A stretch of 64,000 bases of DNA from Longivirga sp036510975 (GCA_036510975.1 DATCCY010000068.1:10052-74051), one strand, 5' to 3'. Positions 25,317-34,767 are shown, counted from the stretch's first letter. Notes: a model not told the origin generated them from the letters alone. Program-made: numbers and translations.

Positions 25317-27074
25317 ATGTCGGTCTCCGTCACGATGCCCATGCTCGGCGAGAGCGTCACCGAGGGCACGGTCACGCGCTGGCTCAAGCAGGTCGGCGAC
25401 ACGGTCGCGGTCGACGAGCCGCTGCTCGAGGTCTCGACCGACAAGGTCGACACCGAGATCCCCTCGCCCGTGGCCGGCGTGCTGCTGTCGATCGCTGCGC
25501 CCGAGGACGCCGTCGTCCCGGTGGGCGGCGAGCTCGGCGTGATCGGTGCGGCCGACGAGTCGGCGACGGCACCTGCCGCGCCCGCACCGGCTCCCGCCAT
25601 CCCTGCTCCTGCGCCGTCGGTGCCGACCCCGGTCCCGGCTCCCGCGGTCACGGCCCCCGCCGAGGCTTCCGCAGCCCCCCTCGCTCCCCCGGCTGCGCCT
25701 GTGGCCGCGCCGACCGCGTCCGGCGCCACCACCGCGGTCGTGCTGCCGGCACTGGGCGAGAGCGTCACCGAGGGCACCGTCACCCGCTGGCTGAAGGCGG
25801 TCGGGGACCCCGTGGCGGTCGACGAGCCGCTCGTGGAGATCTCGACCGACAAGGTCGACACCGAGCTGCCCTCCCCCGCCGCGGGCACGCTGCTGGAGAT
25901 CCTGGTCGGCGAGGACCAGGTCGTCGAGGTCGGCGCCACCCTCGGCCTCATCGGCACCGCCGGCGCGCCCTCGGCCGCGGCCCTCGTGGCACCGGCACCC
26001 GCCGCGCCTCCCGTCGCCGCTCCGCCGGTCGTCGCTCCGGTCGTCGTCCCTGCGCCGGCCGCACCGGCGCCGGCCACCGCCCCCGCAGCACCGGCGGCTC
26101 CCGCAGCCGCTCCGGCCGCCGCCGTCACGGCCGACGACGGTGGCAAGGACTCCTACGTCACGCCGCTGGTGCGCAAGCTCGCCGCCGACAACGGCGTCGA
26201 CCTCGCCGCGGTCACCGGCACCGGCGTCGGCGGCCGCATCCGCAAGTCCGATGTCCTCGCCGCCGCCACCGTGCGGGCCGCCCAGGCCGCCGCGGCACCG
26301 GCGGCGACCGCCGCCGCGGCCCCGGCAGCGCCCGCCGTCCCCGCGTCGCCGCTGCGCGGCCGTACCGAGAAGATGACGCGTCTGCGCAAGGTGATCGCCG
26401 AGCGGATGGTCGCGTCGCTGCAGACCTCGGCCCAGCTCACGACCGTGATCGAGGTCGACGTCACCCGGATCTCGATCCTGCGGCAGAAGGTGAAGAGGAG
26501 CTTCGAGGCGACCGAGGGCGTCAAGCTGTCGTTCCTGCCGTTCTTCGCCAAGGCCGCCGTCGAGGCCCTCAAGCAGTTCCCGCAGCTCAACGCCTCGATC
26601 GACCTGGCCGCGGGAACCGTGACCTACCACGACGGCGAGCACCTCGGCATCGCCGTCGACACCGAGCGGGGTCTGCTCGTCCCCGTGATCCGCGACGCGG
26701 GCGACCTCAACATCGGGGGCATCGCGCGCAAGGTCGCGGACCTCGCCGAGCGCACCCGCACCAACAAGGTGAGCCCGGACGAGCTCTCGGGCGGCACGTT
26801 CACCATCACCAACACCGGCAGCCGCGGGGCGCTGTTCGACACCCCGATCATCAACCAGCCGCAGGTCGCCATCCTCGGCACCGGGGCTGTCGTCAAGCGC
26901 CCCGTCGTCGTGACCGACGAGACGGGGTCGGACTCGATCGCGGTCCGCTCGATGGTCTATCTCGCGCTGTCCTACGACCACCGGCTCGTCGACGGCGCCG
27001 ACGCCGCGCGCTTCCTCGTCGCCATGAAGACCCGGCTCGAGGACGGGTCCTTCGACGGCGAGCTCGGTGCCTGA
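25317..27074 (+). CDS. sucB: 2-oxoglutarate dehydrogenase E2, dihydrolipoyl succinyltransferase
   Basis: A 585-residue protein. Two lipoyl domains (about 1-76 and 138-215), each with STDKVD carrying the lipoylated Lys, are followed by Ala/Pro-rich linkers, an E3-binding domain (TPLVRKLAADNGVDL, about 280-315) and the acyltransferase core with the catalytic YDHRLVDGAD near 555. The repeated Ala-Pro linkers are normal for swinging arms. AAGGAA precedes the ATG. lpd upstream and lipB/lipA about 5 kb downstream serve the same lipoyl pathway. Confidence 0.95.
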   Translation: MSVSVTMPMLGESVTEGTVTRWLKQVGDTVAVDEPLLEVSTDKVDTEIPSPVAGVLLSIAAPEDAVVPVGGELGVIGAADESATAPAAPAPAPAIPAPAPSVPTPVPAPAVTAPAEASAAPLAPPAAPVAAPTASGATTAVVLPALGESVTEGTVTRWLKAVGDPVAVDEPLVEISTDKVDTELPSPAAGTLLEILVGEDQVVEVGATLGLIGTAGAPSAAALVAPAPAAPPVAAPPVVAPVVVPAPAAPAPATAPAAPAAPAAAPAAAVTADDGGKDSYVTPLVRKLAADNGVDLAAVTGTGVGGRIRKSDVLAAATVRAAQAAAAPAATAAAAPAAPAVPASPLRGRTEKMTRLRKVIAERMVASLQTSAQLTTVIEVDVTRISILRQKVKRSFEATEGVKLSFLPFFAKAAVEALKQFPQLNASIDLAAGTVTYHDGEHLGIAVDTERGLLVPVIRDAGDLNIGGIARKVADLAERTRTNKVSPDELSGGTFTITNTGSRGALFDTPIINQPQVAILGTGAVVKRPVVVTDETGSDSIAVRSMVYLALSYDHRLVDGADAARFLVAMKTRLEDGSFDGELGA

Positions 27075-27119
27075 CCCCCGGGTCCGGCCCGGGACGCCGG
27101 CGGCGGACGGGGTCGCTCC

Positions 27120-28031
27120 ATGACCATCGTCGTGTCCGGTGCGTCCGGGCTGATCGGCACCGCGCTCGTCGACGCCCTGCGGGCCGACGGGCACGAGGTC
27201 GTCGCGCTGGTACGCCGCGAGGCGCGCGGCCCCCAGCAGGTGACGTGGGCCCCGCAGCTCGGAGCCCGCGGCGCGACGCCCGAGCTGCGGGCCGCGCTCG
27301 AGGGCGCCCACGCCGTGGTCAACCTCTCCGGAGCGGCTGTCGCCGGCAAGCGGTGGAGCGACGCCTACAAGCGCGAGATCCTCGACTCCCGCGTCGCCGC
27401 CACCACGTGCCTGGCGACGGCGATCGCCGAGACGGATGATCACCCCCGCGTCTTCGTCTCCGCCTCGGCGAGCGGCTACTACGGCGACACCGGCCCCGAG
27501 GCGGTCGGCGAGGTCGCCCCTGCGGGTGCCACGTTCCTCGCCCGGGTCTGCTCGGCGTGGGAGCTCGCCGCGGAGGCGGCCCGCGAGGCCGGCGTCCGCG
27601 TCGTCCACCCGCGGACCGGCCTGGTCGCCGAGCCGAGCGGCGGGGCCTTCGGCAAGCTGCTCCCCGTCGTCCGGGCCGGCATCGGCGGGCGGCTCGGGTC
27701 CGGCCGGCAGTGGTGGTCGGTCATCTCGATCCGCGACGAGGTCGCGGCCATCCGTCACCTCATCGAGCACGACGCGCTCGAGGGCGCGGTCAACCTCGCC
27801 GCGCCGGAGCAGGTCACCAACGCCGACCTCACCCACCGCCTCGGCGTCGCCGTGCACCGTCCGACCCTCGCGATCGTGCCCGGCCTCGCACTCAAGGCGG
27901 TCCTCGGCGAGTTCGCCGACGAGCTGCTCATCGACCAGCGGATGTCCCCCCAGCGGCTGCTCGACAGCGGGTTCGAGTTCGCCGACCCCACGGTCGACGA
28001 CGTCGTCCGCGGACTGCTCGCCGGCGACTGA
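27120..28031 (+). CDS. TIGR01777-family epimerase-like oxidoreductase
   Basis: A 303-residue SDR-type protein. The Rossmann motif SGASGLIGTAL stands at the start, SASASGYYG (active-site region) is in the middle, and the C-terminal DUF1731-like block has QRMSPQRLLDSGFEF. The family is widespread (YfcH-like) and its substrate is unknown. In actinomycetes it commonly lies between sucB and lipB, as here. It starts 45 bp after sucB and may be in the same transcript. Confidence 0.9.
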   Translation: MTIVVSGASGLIGTALVDALRADGHEVVALVRREARGPQQVTWAPQLGARGATPELRAALEGAHAVVNLSGAAVAGKRWSDAYKREILDSRVAATTCLATAIAETDDHPRVFVSASASGYYGDTGPEAVGEVAPAGATFLARVCSAWELAAEAAREAGVRVVHPRTGLVAEPSGGAFGKLLPVVRAGIGGRLGSGRQWWSVISIRDEVAAIRHLIEHDALEGAVNLAAPEQVTNADLTHRLGVAVHRPTLAIVPGLALKAVLGEFADELLIDQRMSPQRLLDSGFEFADPTVDDVVRGLLAGD

Positions 28032-28082
28032 CCCGCCCCTCCCGCCCCTCCCGCGCCGGGTCGCACCACCGACCGGTCCGCC

Positions 28083-28448
28083 TCACTGCCGGGGCGGCTC
28101 GGGCGACGGCACCGGCACGGCCCCGAGGATGCGCCAGCCCGGTGACGCCGGCACCGACGGCGACGCCACGAGGGTGACGCGCCACCATCGCGCCTCCCGG
28201 ACCGGCACCTCGCTCGACCCCTCCGGCGTCACCACCGAGTACGCCGCCCGGCGGTCGCGGACCAGCAGCACGCCGTCCGGCAGCGGCGCCACGCGCACGA
28301 GCGGGGCGAGCGCGGCGCAGCGCAGCCCCATGAGCGCGGCCAACGACTGCCAGCGCCGCTCGGTCACCGACCGCGGCGTCGAGGGGTCGGCGGCGAGCAC
28401 GCTCGTCCGCTCGACGGTCGGGTGCTCGGGCTCGGGTGTCGGCGCCAC
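28083..28448 (-). CDS. Hypothetical protein, weakly supported
   Basis: A 121-residue reading frame opposite to its neighbours. It contains a plausible folded stretch (RRWQSLAALMGLRCAALAPL, later AAYSVVTPEGSSEV and EARWWRVTLVAS) ending in a Pro-rich tail. The GTG at 28448 is the likeliest start, but no good ribosome site is visible. It fills what would otherwise be a 500-bp gap and its codon use looks real. No family is recognised. The gene converges on the epimerase gene. Confidence 0.5.
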   Translation of the reverse strand: MAPTPEPEHPTVERTSVLAADPSTPRSVTERRWQSLAALMGLRCAALAPLVRVAPLPDGVLLVRDRRAAYSVVTPEGSSEVPVREARWWRVTLVASPSVPASPGWRILGAVPVPSPEPPRQ

Positions 28449-28539
28449 GCCGCCAGGGTCGTGCGGGGGCCACCCGGGCCGCCGGCGTCGTCCACAGGTC
28501 CGAGGTGCATGGCGTGGCCACGGCGGCCACGATCGTCGG

Positions 28540-29766
28540 GTGAGCACCGAGCCGGACGTCGACGTCGTCGTCGTGGGCGCCGGCCTCGCGGGGCTGGCCG
28601 CCGGGCGCCAGCTGCGAGCCGGCGGGCGCACCGCGGTGGTCCTCGAGGCGTCCGACGGCGTCGGCGGGCGCATGCGCAGCGAGATCGTCGACGGTGTGAC
28701 GGTCGACCGCGGCTTCCAGCTGCTGAACCCGGCCTACCCGGAGGCGGCCCGCGTCCTGGACCTTGCCGCGCTGCACCTGCGCCCGTTCGACGCCGGTGTC
28801 CTGCTGGCCGGCTCGGACGGGAGCCACGTGGTCGCCGACCCGCGGAGGCGACCCGGCGCGCTCGTCTCGTCGGTGCGGCACGCCCCCGGCTCCCGCCTCG
28901 AGCAGGCGCGCTTCGCGGCGTACGCCGTGCGACTGGCCAGCGGTGACGGCCGACGCCTGCTCACCGGCCCGGACACGAGCGTCGGCGAGGCCTACGCGGT
29001 GTTCGGCGAGCTCACCGACCGGGTGCTGGCCCCCTTCCTGTCCGGTGTGCTGTTCGACGACTCGATGACGACCTCGCGCCGCTTCACCGACCTGCTGCTG
29101 CGCGCCTTCGTGCGCGGGACGCCCTGCGTCCCCGCCCGCGGCATGCAGGCGATCCCCGACCAGCTCGCGGCCGGCGTCGACGTACGGCTCGGCACGCCGG
29201 TCCGGGCCGTCACGCCGACCAGCGTCACCACCGACGACGGCGTGCTCGTCGCCCGCGCCGTCGTCGTGGCGACGGACCCCGCCACCGCCGGCACGCTCCT
29301 GCCCGGTCTCGACCTGCCGGTGATGCGCAGCGGAACCACCTGGTGGCACCTCGCGGACGCCCCGGGAGCGGCACTCACCGGGGGTCGGGCGGTCCTGGTC
29401 GTCGACCCCGACCGGCGTGGGCCTCTCGTGAACTCGGTCGTGGTCAGCAACGCGGCGCCGGGATACGCGACCCACGGTCGCGCGCTCGTCGCATCGACAG
29501 GGCTCGGGACCGCGGGCATCTCCCAGCGCGAGGTCCGCGACCACCTCACCCTGCTCTACGGCGTCGACACGACGAACTGGGACGAGGTCGCGGTGCAGCG
29601 CATCACGGCGACCGTCCCCGCCGTGCCACCCGGATCGCCGCTACGCCGGGCGGCCAGCCACGACGGCGTGTTCGTGGCAGGCGACCACCGGGACACGGCG
29701 TCGATCCAGGGCGCACTCGTGAGCGGCCGACGGATCGCCGACGCGGTGCTGCGCGCGCTCGCGTAG
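28540..29766 (+). CDS. FAD-dependent amine-oxidase-like oxidoreductase
   Basis: A 408-residue flavoprotein with the N-terminal FAD motif VVVVGAGLAGLAAGRQL and the following GGRMRSE typical of the amine oxidase/protoporphyrinogen oxidase/phytoene desaturase superfamily. The C-terminal FAD motif VFVAGDHRDTASIQGAL is also present. The substrate cannot be assigned. GTG at 28540 gives the standard short lead into the FAD motif. Its TAG stop is also the start of the next gene's -10 box. Confidence 0.85.
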   Translation: MSTEPDVDVVVVGAGLAGLAAGRQLRAGGRTAVVLEASDGVGGRMRSEIVDGVTVDRGFQLLNPAYPEAARVLDLAALHLRPFDAGVLLAGSDGSHVVADPRRRPGALVSSVRHAPGSRLEQARFAAYAVRLASGDGRRLLTGPDTSVGEAYAVFGELTDRVLAPFLSGVLFDDSMTTSRRFTDLLLRAFVRGTPCVPARGMQAIPDQLAAGVDVRLGTPVRAVTPTSVTTDDGVLVARAVVVATDPATAGTLLPGLDLPVMRSGTTWWHLADAPGAALTGGRAVLVVDPDRRGPLVNSVVVSNAAPGYATHGRALVASTGLGTAGISQREVRDHLTLLYGVDTTNWDEVAVQRITATVPAVPPGSPLRRAASHDGVFVAGDHRDTASIQGALVSGRRIADAVLRALA

Positions 29767-29769
29767 GTT
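29764..29769 (+). promoter_or_regulatory. -10 box of a leaderless promoter, overlapping an upstream stop codon
   Basis: TAGGTT ends 7 nt before GTG 29777. Its first three bases are the stop codon of the preceding gene. Confidence 0.55.
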
Positions 29770-29776
29770 CACGTCC

Positions 29777-30508
29777 GTGACGACCCGACGGATCCTGGCC
29801 ACCAGCGGCGGCTTCACGGCCACCGAGCGCTACGAGCAGCGGGTCCCCGCCGGCCTGTTCCTCGAGGCGCTGCGGCTCTCGGGCAAGGAGCGCCCGCGGG
29901 TGCTGTTCGTCATGACGGCCACCGGTGACGACCCGGCACGGCTCGCGATGGCCTACCAGGCGGTCTCGCGGCTCTCGGTCGACGCCGACCACCTCTCGCT
30001 GTTCACGATGCCGAACCAGCCCGTCGAGGAAGCGGTCGGACGCGCCGACGTCGTCTGGGTCGGTGGTGGGTCGGTGGCGAACCTGCTCGCCCTCTGGCGT
30101 CTGCACGGGGTGGACCACGCGCTGCGCGAGGCCTGGGAGCGCGGGACCGTCCTTGCAGGAGTGAGCGCGGGCTCGATCTGCTGGCACGTCGGTGGCCCGA
30201 CCGACTCCTACGGCCCGACCCTGGCGCTGCAGACCTCGGCGCTCGGGCTGCTCCCCTACGGCAACGGCGTCCACTACGACAGCGAGCCGCAGCGCCGACC
30301 TCTGCTGGCGCGCCTCGTCGCCGAGCGAGCACTGCCGACGTCGTACGCCACCGACGACCGCGTGGGCATCCTCTACGAGGGCACCGAGCCCGTGGCGGTG
30401 CACACCGACCTCGACCTCGACCCCCTGACCGGACCTGCCGCCTACCGGATCGAGCTCACCGCGGACGGCGTCGTCGAGACGCGGCTCGCGCCGGGCCCGA
30501 TCGCCTGA
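29777..30508 (+). CDS. Peptidase E-like serine peptidase (S51)
   Basis: A 243-residue cytoplasmic protein of the class-I glutamine-amidotransferase-like fold. The nucleophile elbow is GVSAGSICW (Ser at about 132), with WVGGGSVANLL before it and an HYDSEP stretch after. S51 peptidases cut Asp-X dipeptides or cyanophycin-type substrates; the substrate here is unknown. The start is the GTG served by the TAGGTT box. It precedes an aldo/keto reductase by 18 bp and is probably in an operon with it. Confidence 0.85.
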   Translation: MTTRRILATSGGFTATERYEQRVPAGLFLEALRLSGKERPRVLFVMTATGDDPARLAMAYQAVSRLSVDADHLSLFTMPNQPVEEAVGRADVVWVGGGSVANLLALWRLHGVDHALREAWERGTVLAGVSAGSICWHVGGPTDSYGPTLALQTSALGLLPYGNGVHYDSEPQRRPLLARLVAERALPTSYATDDRVGILYEGTEPVAVHTDLDLDPLTGPAAYRIELTADGVVETRLAPGPIA

Positions 30509-30526
30509 CACCCCTCGGAGGACCCC

Positions 30527-31474
30527 GTGCGCCACCTCTCGATCCCCCTGCTCACCGACAAGCCGGTTCCGGCGATCGGTGTGGGCGCCATGCCGCTCTC
30601 GGAGCGTCGCGCCGACGGCGACGTGATGCACCGCGACGCGGCGATCAAGGTGCTGCACGAGGCGTTCGCCCTCGGCATGACGCTGGTCGACACCGCCGAC
30701 ATCTACTCGCCCGACGGCTACGGCTACGGGCACAACGAGCTGCGCGTCGGCGAGGCGGTGCGCACCTGGCGCGACGGACGCGACTCGATCGTCGTCGTCA
30801 CCAAGATCGGCATCACGCGCCGTGTCGAGGCCGGGAACGAGGTCTGGGGCCGCGACGGCTCCCGGGACCACCTGCTGCGCGCCGCGGAGGCCAGCGTGGA
30901 GCGCCTGGGCTTCGAGCCCGACGTGATCCTGCTGCACCGGGTCAACCGCGAGCAGCAGCCGTTCGCCACGACGGTCGAGAACATGCTCGCCGTGCGCGAG
31001 GCAGGGTTCACCCCGCGCATCGGCATCGGCAACGTCCATCTCTCCGAGTGCGACATCGCGTGGGACGTGAGCGGCGCAACCATCGCCGCGGTGGAGAACG
31101 AGCGGAGCCCGCGACATCGCGACGACGCCGACGTCCTGGCCTGGACGTCGGCGCACCGCGTCGCCTACTTCCCGTGGTCGCCACTCGGCGGGGGTGACGA
31201 CGCGCGCCGGCTCGGCGAGCTCCACCCCGAGTTCGCCGCGGTCGCAGGTGAGCTGTCGGCGACGACCGGGCGCCACGTGACCCCGCAGGAGGTCGCGCTC
31301 GCGTGGCTGACGGCGTCGGGCTCCTCCGTCGTCCCGATCCCCGGCTTCTCGCGCGAGACGACCGCGCGCACCAGCGCCCAGGCGGCCGAGCTCAGCCTGA
31401 GCGAGGACCAGCGGGCCCGGCTCGACGCCTCTCCCGTGGGCGCCGGATCGGTGTTCCCGGACGACGAGGACTGA
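30527..31474 (+). CDS. Aldo/keto reductase
   Basis: A 315-residue NADPH oxidoreductase with Asp/Tyr in DTADIYSPDGYGYGHNEL, Lys in VVTKIGI and His in ILLHRVN. The C-terminal block PIPGFSRETTART binds the cofactor phosphate. GTG at 30527 is preceded by GGAGG. Substrate unknown. It differs clearly from the reductase at 4946. Confidence 0.88.
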   Translation: MRHLSIPLLTDKPVPAIGVGAMPLSERRADGDVMHRDAAIKVLHEAFALGMTLVDTADIYSPDGYGYGHNELRVGEAVRTWRDGRDSIVVVTKIGITRRVEAGNEVWGRDGSRDHLLRAAEASVERLGFEPDVILLHRVNREQQPFATTVENMLAVREAGFTPRIGIGNVHLSECDIAWDVSGATIAAVENERSPRHRDDADVLAWTSAHRVAYFPWSPLGGGDDARRLGELHPEFAAVAGELSATTGRHVTPQEVALAWLTASGSSVVPIPGFSRETTARTSAQAAELSLSEDQRARLDASPVGAGSVFPDDED

Positions 31475-31542
31475 GCGCTTTCTCAGCAACGTCCCAGGTC
31501 GACCACAGAACCGATACACCGGGAACTGCCAGTCTGCTCACC

Positions 31543-32187
31543 GTGAACCCCCAGCCTTGGACCGCGGACCACCGCAACGCCCTGCTGACGCGCGTGACGG
31601 CGCTGACCGCGGGCACCGCCGTGGTGGGCGCCGTCGGCGCGGTCGGGCTCGGGGTCGGTATCGCTGCCACCGCGAAGCCCACGACCGCCGCGACGCACAA
31701 GGCGACCGCCACCCCGGCGACGGCCCCCGTCACTCCGGTCGCCCCCGCCACGGGTGGTGGCCAGCGGGGTTCGAGCCAGGCGGGCTCCGGCGCCGCCGTC
31801 ACGGCCGACCAGGTACCCGTCCTCGTCCTCAACGGGATCGGCGTCGCCGGCGCCGCGCGGACCGCGGCTCAGGAGCTGAGCACCGCCGGTTTCCAGATCG
31901 CCGGCGTCGGCAACCTGCGCAACGGGCCCATCGGCACCTCGACGATCGTCTACCCGGCCTCGCTCGAGGCCCAGGCCAAGGTCCTCGCCCGGGCCACCGG
32001 CATCAGCGCGCTCGACCCCAGCGGCTCGGGCGCCGCGGTGATGCTCGTGGTCGGCCAGGACTGGACCGGCGACGTCGTCACGGCCACCGGCAGCACCATC
32101 CACGCCGACCTCCCGGCCCCGCCCGCGGCGCCGCAGAACGGCGGCGGCGGTGGCGGCGGGGGGAACGCCGTCTCCGGCGGGTCCTGA
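31543..32187 (+). CDS. LytR C-terminal-domain protein, membrane-anchored
   Basis: A 214-residue protein with one N-terminal transmembrane helix (about 17-42), a Thr/Ala/Pro linker and a LytR_C domain (VLVLNGIGVAGAARTAAQEL at about 90-110). The tail has a run of glycines. The domain occurs at the end of LytR-CpsA-Psr cell-wall ligases but here stands alone, so a periplasmic binding role at the wall is likely. GTG at 31543 is chosen because the helix then follows a short basic lead. Confidence 0.8.
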   Translation: MNPQPWTADHRNALLTRVTALTAGTAVVGAVGAVGLGVGIAATAKPTTAATHKATATPATAPVTPVAPATGGGQRGSSQAGSGAAVTADQVPVLVLNGIGVAGAARTAAQELSTAGFQIAGVGNLRNGPIGTSTIVYPASLEAQAKVLARATGISALDPSGSGAAVMLVVGQDWTGDVVTATGSTIHADLPAPPAAPQNGGGGGGGGNAVSGGS

Positions 32188-32241
32188 TCGGTCCGGCTAC
32201 GCCGAGAGCGCACGCGTACGGCCCTCGGCCGGAGCTGGTCC

Positions 32242-32247
32242 TAGGCT
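32242..32247 (+). promoter_or_regulatory. -10 box of a leaderless lipB promoter
   Basis: TAGGCT ends 7 nt before GTG 32255, with no ribosome site. Confidence 0.6.
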
Positions 32248-32254
32248 GGACCCC

Positions 32255-32983
32255 GTGACCCCGACGCCGACGAGCCCCACAGCGCTCGACGCTCGTCCGA
32301 CGTCACGCCTCCGCGGTCCGCGGCGTACGGACCTGCGCCGGCTCGGCGTCGGTCCCGACGCCGTCCCGTACGAGGTGGCGTGGGCCGAGCAGCGTCTCGT
32401 CCTCGACGGCGTCGTCGACGGCTCGCGCCCGGACACCGTCCTGCTGCTCGAACACCCGCCCACCTACACCGCCGGCAAGCGCACCCGCCCCGAGGACCGG
32501 CCGACCGACGGGACGCCGGTGGTCGACGTCGACCGCGGCGGCCAGATCACCTGGCACGGTCCGGGCCAGCTCGTCGGCTACCCGATCGTCCGGCTGGCCG
32601 AGCCGATCGACGTCGTCGAGCACGTGCGCCGGCTCGAGGCGCTGCTCATGGACGTCTGCACCGCGCTCGGCGTCGTCACGATGCGGGTGGAGGGTCGCAG
32701 CGGCGTGTGGGTCGCCGCCGACGCCCCGCTCGTCGGCACCCGGCCCGAGCGCAAGATCGCCGCGATCGGCGTGCGCGTGTCGCGCGGCGTGACGATGCAC
32801 GGCTTCGCCCTCAACTGCGACTGCGACCTGTCCTGGTTCGACCGCATCGTGCCGTGCGGCATCACCGACGCCGGCGTCACCTCGCTGACCGCCGAGCTCG
32901 GCCGCCGCGTCACGGTGCTCGACGTCCTGCCGCTCGTCGAGGCCCGCCTCGCCGACGGGCTCGATCCGTGGGGCACCCGATGA
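32255..32983 (+). CDS. lipB: Octanoyltransferase LipB
   Basis: A 242-residue enzyme that moves octanoyl from ACP to lipoyl domains. It shows RGGQITWHGPGQLVGYP, the catalytic Lys in ERKIAAIGVRVSRG, GFALNCDCDL and the catalytic Cys in VPCGITD. An N-terminal extension of about 25 residues depends on the GTG at 32255, supported by the TAGGCT box. It overlaps lipA by 4 bp. Confidence 0.95.
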   Translation: MTPTPTSPTALDARPTSRLRGPRRTDLRRLGVGPDAVPYEVAWAEQRLVLDGVVDGSRPDTVLLLEHPPTYTAGKRTRPEDRPTDGTPVVDVDRGGQITWHGPGQLVGYPIVRLAEPIDVVEHVRRLEALLMDVCTALGVVTMRVEGRSGVWVAADAPLVGTRPERKIAAIGVRVSRGVTMHGFALNCDCDLSWFDRIVPCGITDAGVTSLTAELGRRVTVLDVLPLVEARLADGLDPWGTR

Positions 32984-33951
32984 CGCACACGTCCGACCTG
33001 ACCGGACTCGGCGATCCCGTCGTGGCCACCGCGCCGGACGGTCGCCGGATGCTGCGGATCGAGGCACGCAACGCCGAGGTGCCGATCGAGCGCAAGCCCT
33101 CGTGGATCAAGACGACCCTGCGGACCGGACCGGAGTTCCGGCGTATCACCGACCTGGTGAAGGCCGAGGGGCTGCACACGGTCTGCCAGGAGGCAGGCTG
33201 TCCCAACATCTACGAGTGCTGGGAGGACCGCGAGGCGACCTTCCTCATCGGCGGCTCGCAGTGCTCGCGCCGCTGCGACTTCTGCCAGATCGACACCGGA
33301 CGGCCCGACCCGCTCGACCGGGACGAGCCGCGGCGGGTGGCCGAGTCGGTGGCGACGATGGGGCTGCGCTACGCGACCGTCACCGGCGTCGCGCGCGACG
33401 ACCTCCCCGACGAGGGCGCGTGGCTCTACGCCGAGACCGTGCGCCAGATCCACGAGCTCAACCCCGGCACCGGCGTCGAGGTCCTGATCCCGGACTTCTC
33501 CGGCACGCCCGCGCTGCTGAGGCAGGTCTTCGACGCCGCGCCCGAGGTGCTCGCGCACAACCTCGAGACCGTGCCGCGCATCTTCAAGCGGATCCGCCCG
33601 GCGTTCCGCTACGACCGCTCCCTCGACGTGATCACCCAGGCCCGCGCGGCCGGCCTGGTGACCAAGTCGAACCTGATCCTCGGCATGGGCGAGGAGATCG
33701 ACGAGGTGGTCGCCGCCCTGCGGGACCTGCACGCGGCCGGCTGCGACCTGGTCACGATCACGCAGTACCTGCGCCCCTCGCCCCGCCACCACCCCGTCGA
33801 GCGCTGGGTCCGGCCCGAGGAGTTCGTCGAGCTGGCAGCCGAGGCCACCCGCATCGGCTTCGCCGGCGTCCTGAGCGGCCCCCTGGTCCGCTCGTCCTAC
33901 CGAGCCGGCCGCCTCCACCACCAAGCCCTCACCCACCGATCTGTCCCTTAG
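32980..33951 (+). CDS. lipA: Lipoyl synthase LipA
   Basis: A 323-residue radical-SAM enzyme that inserts two sulfurs into protein-bound octanoyl. The auxiliary cluster motif is CQEAGCPNIYEC, the SAM-cluster motif is CSRRCDFC, and the C-terminal Ser lies in VRSSYRAG. The ATG overlaps lipB (ATGA). Its product activates the sucB E2 and the glycine-cleavage H protein. Hairpins follow the stop. Confidence 0.96.
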   Translation: MTHTSDLTGLGDPVVATAPDGRRMLRIEARNAEVPIERKPSWIKTTLRTGPEFRRITDLVKAEGLHTVCQEAGCPNIYECWEDREATFLIGGSQCSRRCDFCQIDTGRPDPLDRDEPRRVAESVATMGLRYATVTGVARDDLPDEGAWLYAETVRQIHELNPGTGVEVLIPDFSGTPALLRQVFDAAPEVLAHNLETVPRIFKRIRPAFRYDRSLDVITQARAAGLVTKSNLILGMGEEIDEVVAALRDLHAAGCDLVTITQYLRPSPRHHPVERWVRPEEFVELAAEATRIGFAGVLSGPLVRSSYRAGRLHHQALTHRSVP

Positions 33952-33962
33952 GACGATCAAGG

Positions 33963-34021
33963 CCGGTTTCTTTCACGTCAGCGTCCACAACTGGTGATCA
34001 TGAAGCCGGCGCCGACGCCGG
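33963..34021 (+). terminator. Hairpins after lipA
   Basis: CCGGCG (34006-34011) pairs with CGCCGG (34016-34021) across a 4-nt loop. A wider imperfect hairpin joins GCCGGTTTC near 33963 with GAAGCCGGC near 34003 using one G-T pair. A terminator is the likely role. Confidence 0.5.
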
Positions 34022-34087
34022 TTGGTCGGGACCGACCCCGGGGACCTACCCTGGGACCCCACCCGAGACGACCCGGAGCACACACCA

Positions 34088-34762
34088 GTGAGCAGCAACG
34101 CACCCGAGGCAGCCCCCCAGGGCCGCATCGCCCAGATCCGCGCCACCTACCGGATGACGCGCAAGGCCGACCCGGTCCTGCCCTGGGTGCTCCTCGCGAT
34201 CTTCTTCGGCGTCGTCGCCGTGTTCGTGCTCATCGGTGCGCTGCTCAAGTCCATCCCGTTCTGGGTGATCATCGGCATCCCGTTCGCCACCCTCGCGACC
34301 GTCTACATCTTCGGCCGTCGCGCCGAGACGGCGGCGTACGCCGGGGTCGAGGGCCAGCCGGGTGCGGCGGCGTCGGTCCTCGGAGCTCTCCGCAAGGGCT
34401 GGTTCGTCACTCCGGCCGTGGGCTTCAACAAGCAGCAGGACTTCGTCCACCGGGTGCTGGGCCGTCCGGGCGTCATCCTGGTGTCGGAAGGTCCCGCGGG
34501 TCGGGCCTCGCAGCTGCTCGCCAACGAGCGCAAGCGCCACGCCCGCTTCGTCGGCGAGACGCCGATCTACGAGATCCAGTGCGGAGACGGTGAGGGGCAG
34601 GTGCCGCTGCGCAAGCTGCAGCGCACGGTCATGAAGCTCCCCAACAACCTCAAGCCCGCCGAGGTCACCGCGGTACGCCGACGCCTCGACGCCCTCACCG
34701 CGACGCCGCTCCCGATCCCCAAGGGCCCGCTGCCCAAGGGGACGAAGATGCCGCGCGCCTGA
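34088..34762 (+). CDS. DUF4191 family membrane protein
   Basis: A 224-residue protein. A short polar start is followed by two transmembrane helices (about 30-52 and 57-75), then a basic cytoplasmic domain with WFVTPAVGFNKQQDF and RPGVILVSEG, as in DUF4191. The function is unknown. The family regularly follows lipA in actinomycetes. GTG at 34088 gives the usual length; an earlier ATG at 34022 is possible. A small gene follows after 5 bp. Confidence 0.82.
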   Translation: MSSNAPEAAPQGRIAQIRATYRMTRKADPVLPWVLLAIFFGVVAVFVLIGALLKSIPFWVIIGIPFATLATVYIFGRRAETAAYAGVEGQPGAAASVLGALRKGWFVTPAVGFNKQQDFVHRVLGRPGVILVSEGPAGRASQLLANERKRHARFVGETPIYEIQCGDGEGQVPLRKLQRTVMKLPNNLKPAEVTAVRRRLDALTATPLPIPKGPLPKGTKMPRA

Positions 34763-34767
34763 TCGCC

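Noticed and set aside
25137..27857. A 906-codon open frame antisense to sucB and its neighbours
   Set aside because: It mirrors the Ala/Pro-rich coding of sucB at high GC, spans several genes, lacks motifs and gives low-complexity Gly/Asp/Arg protein. It is a shadow frame.
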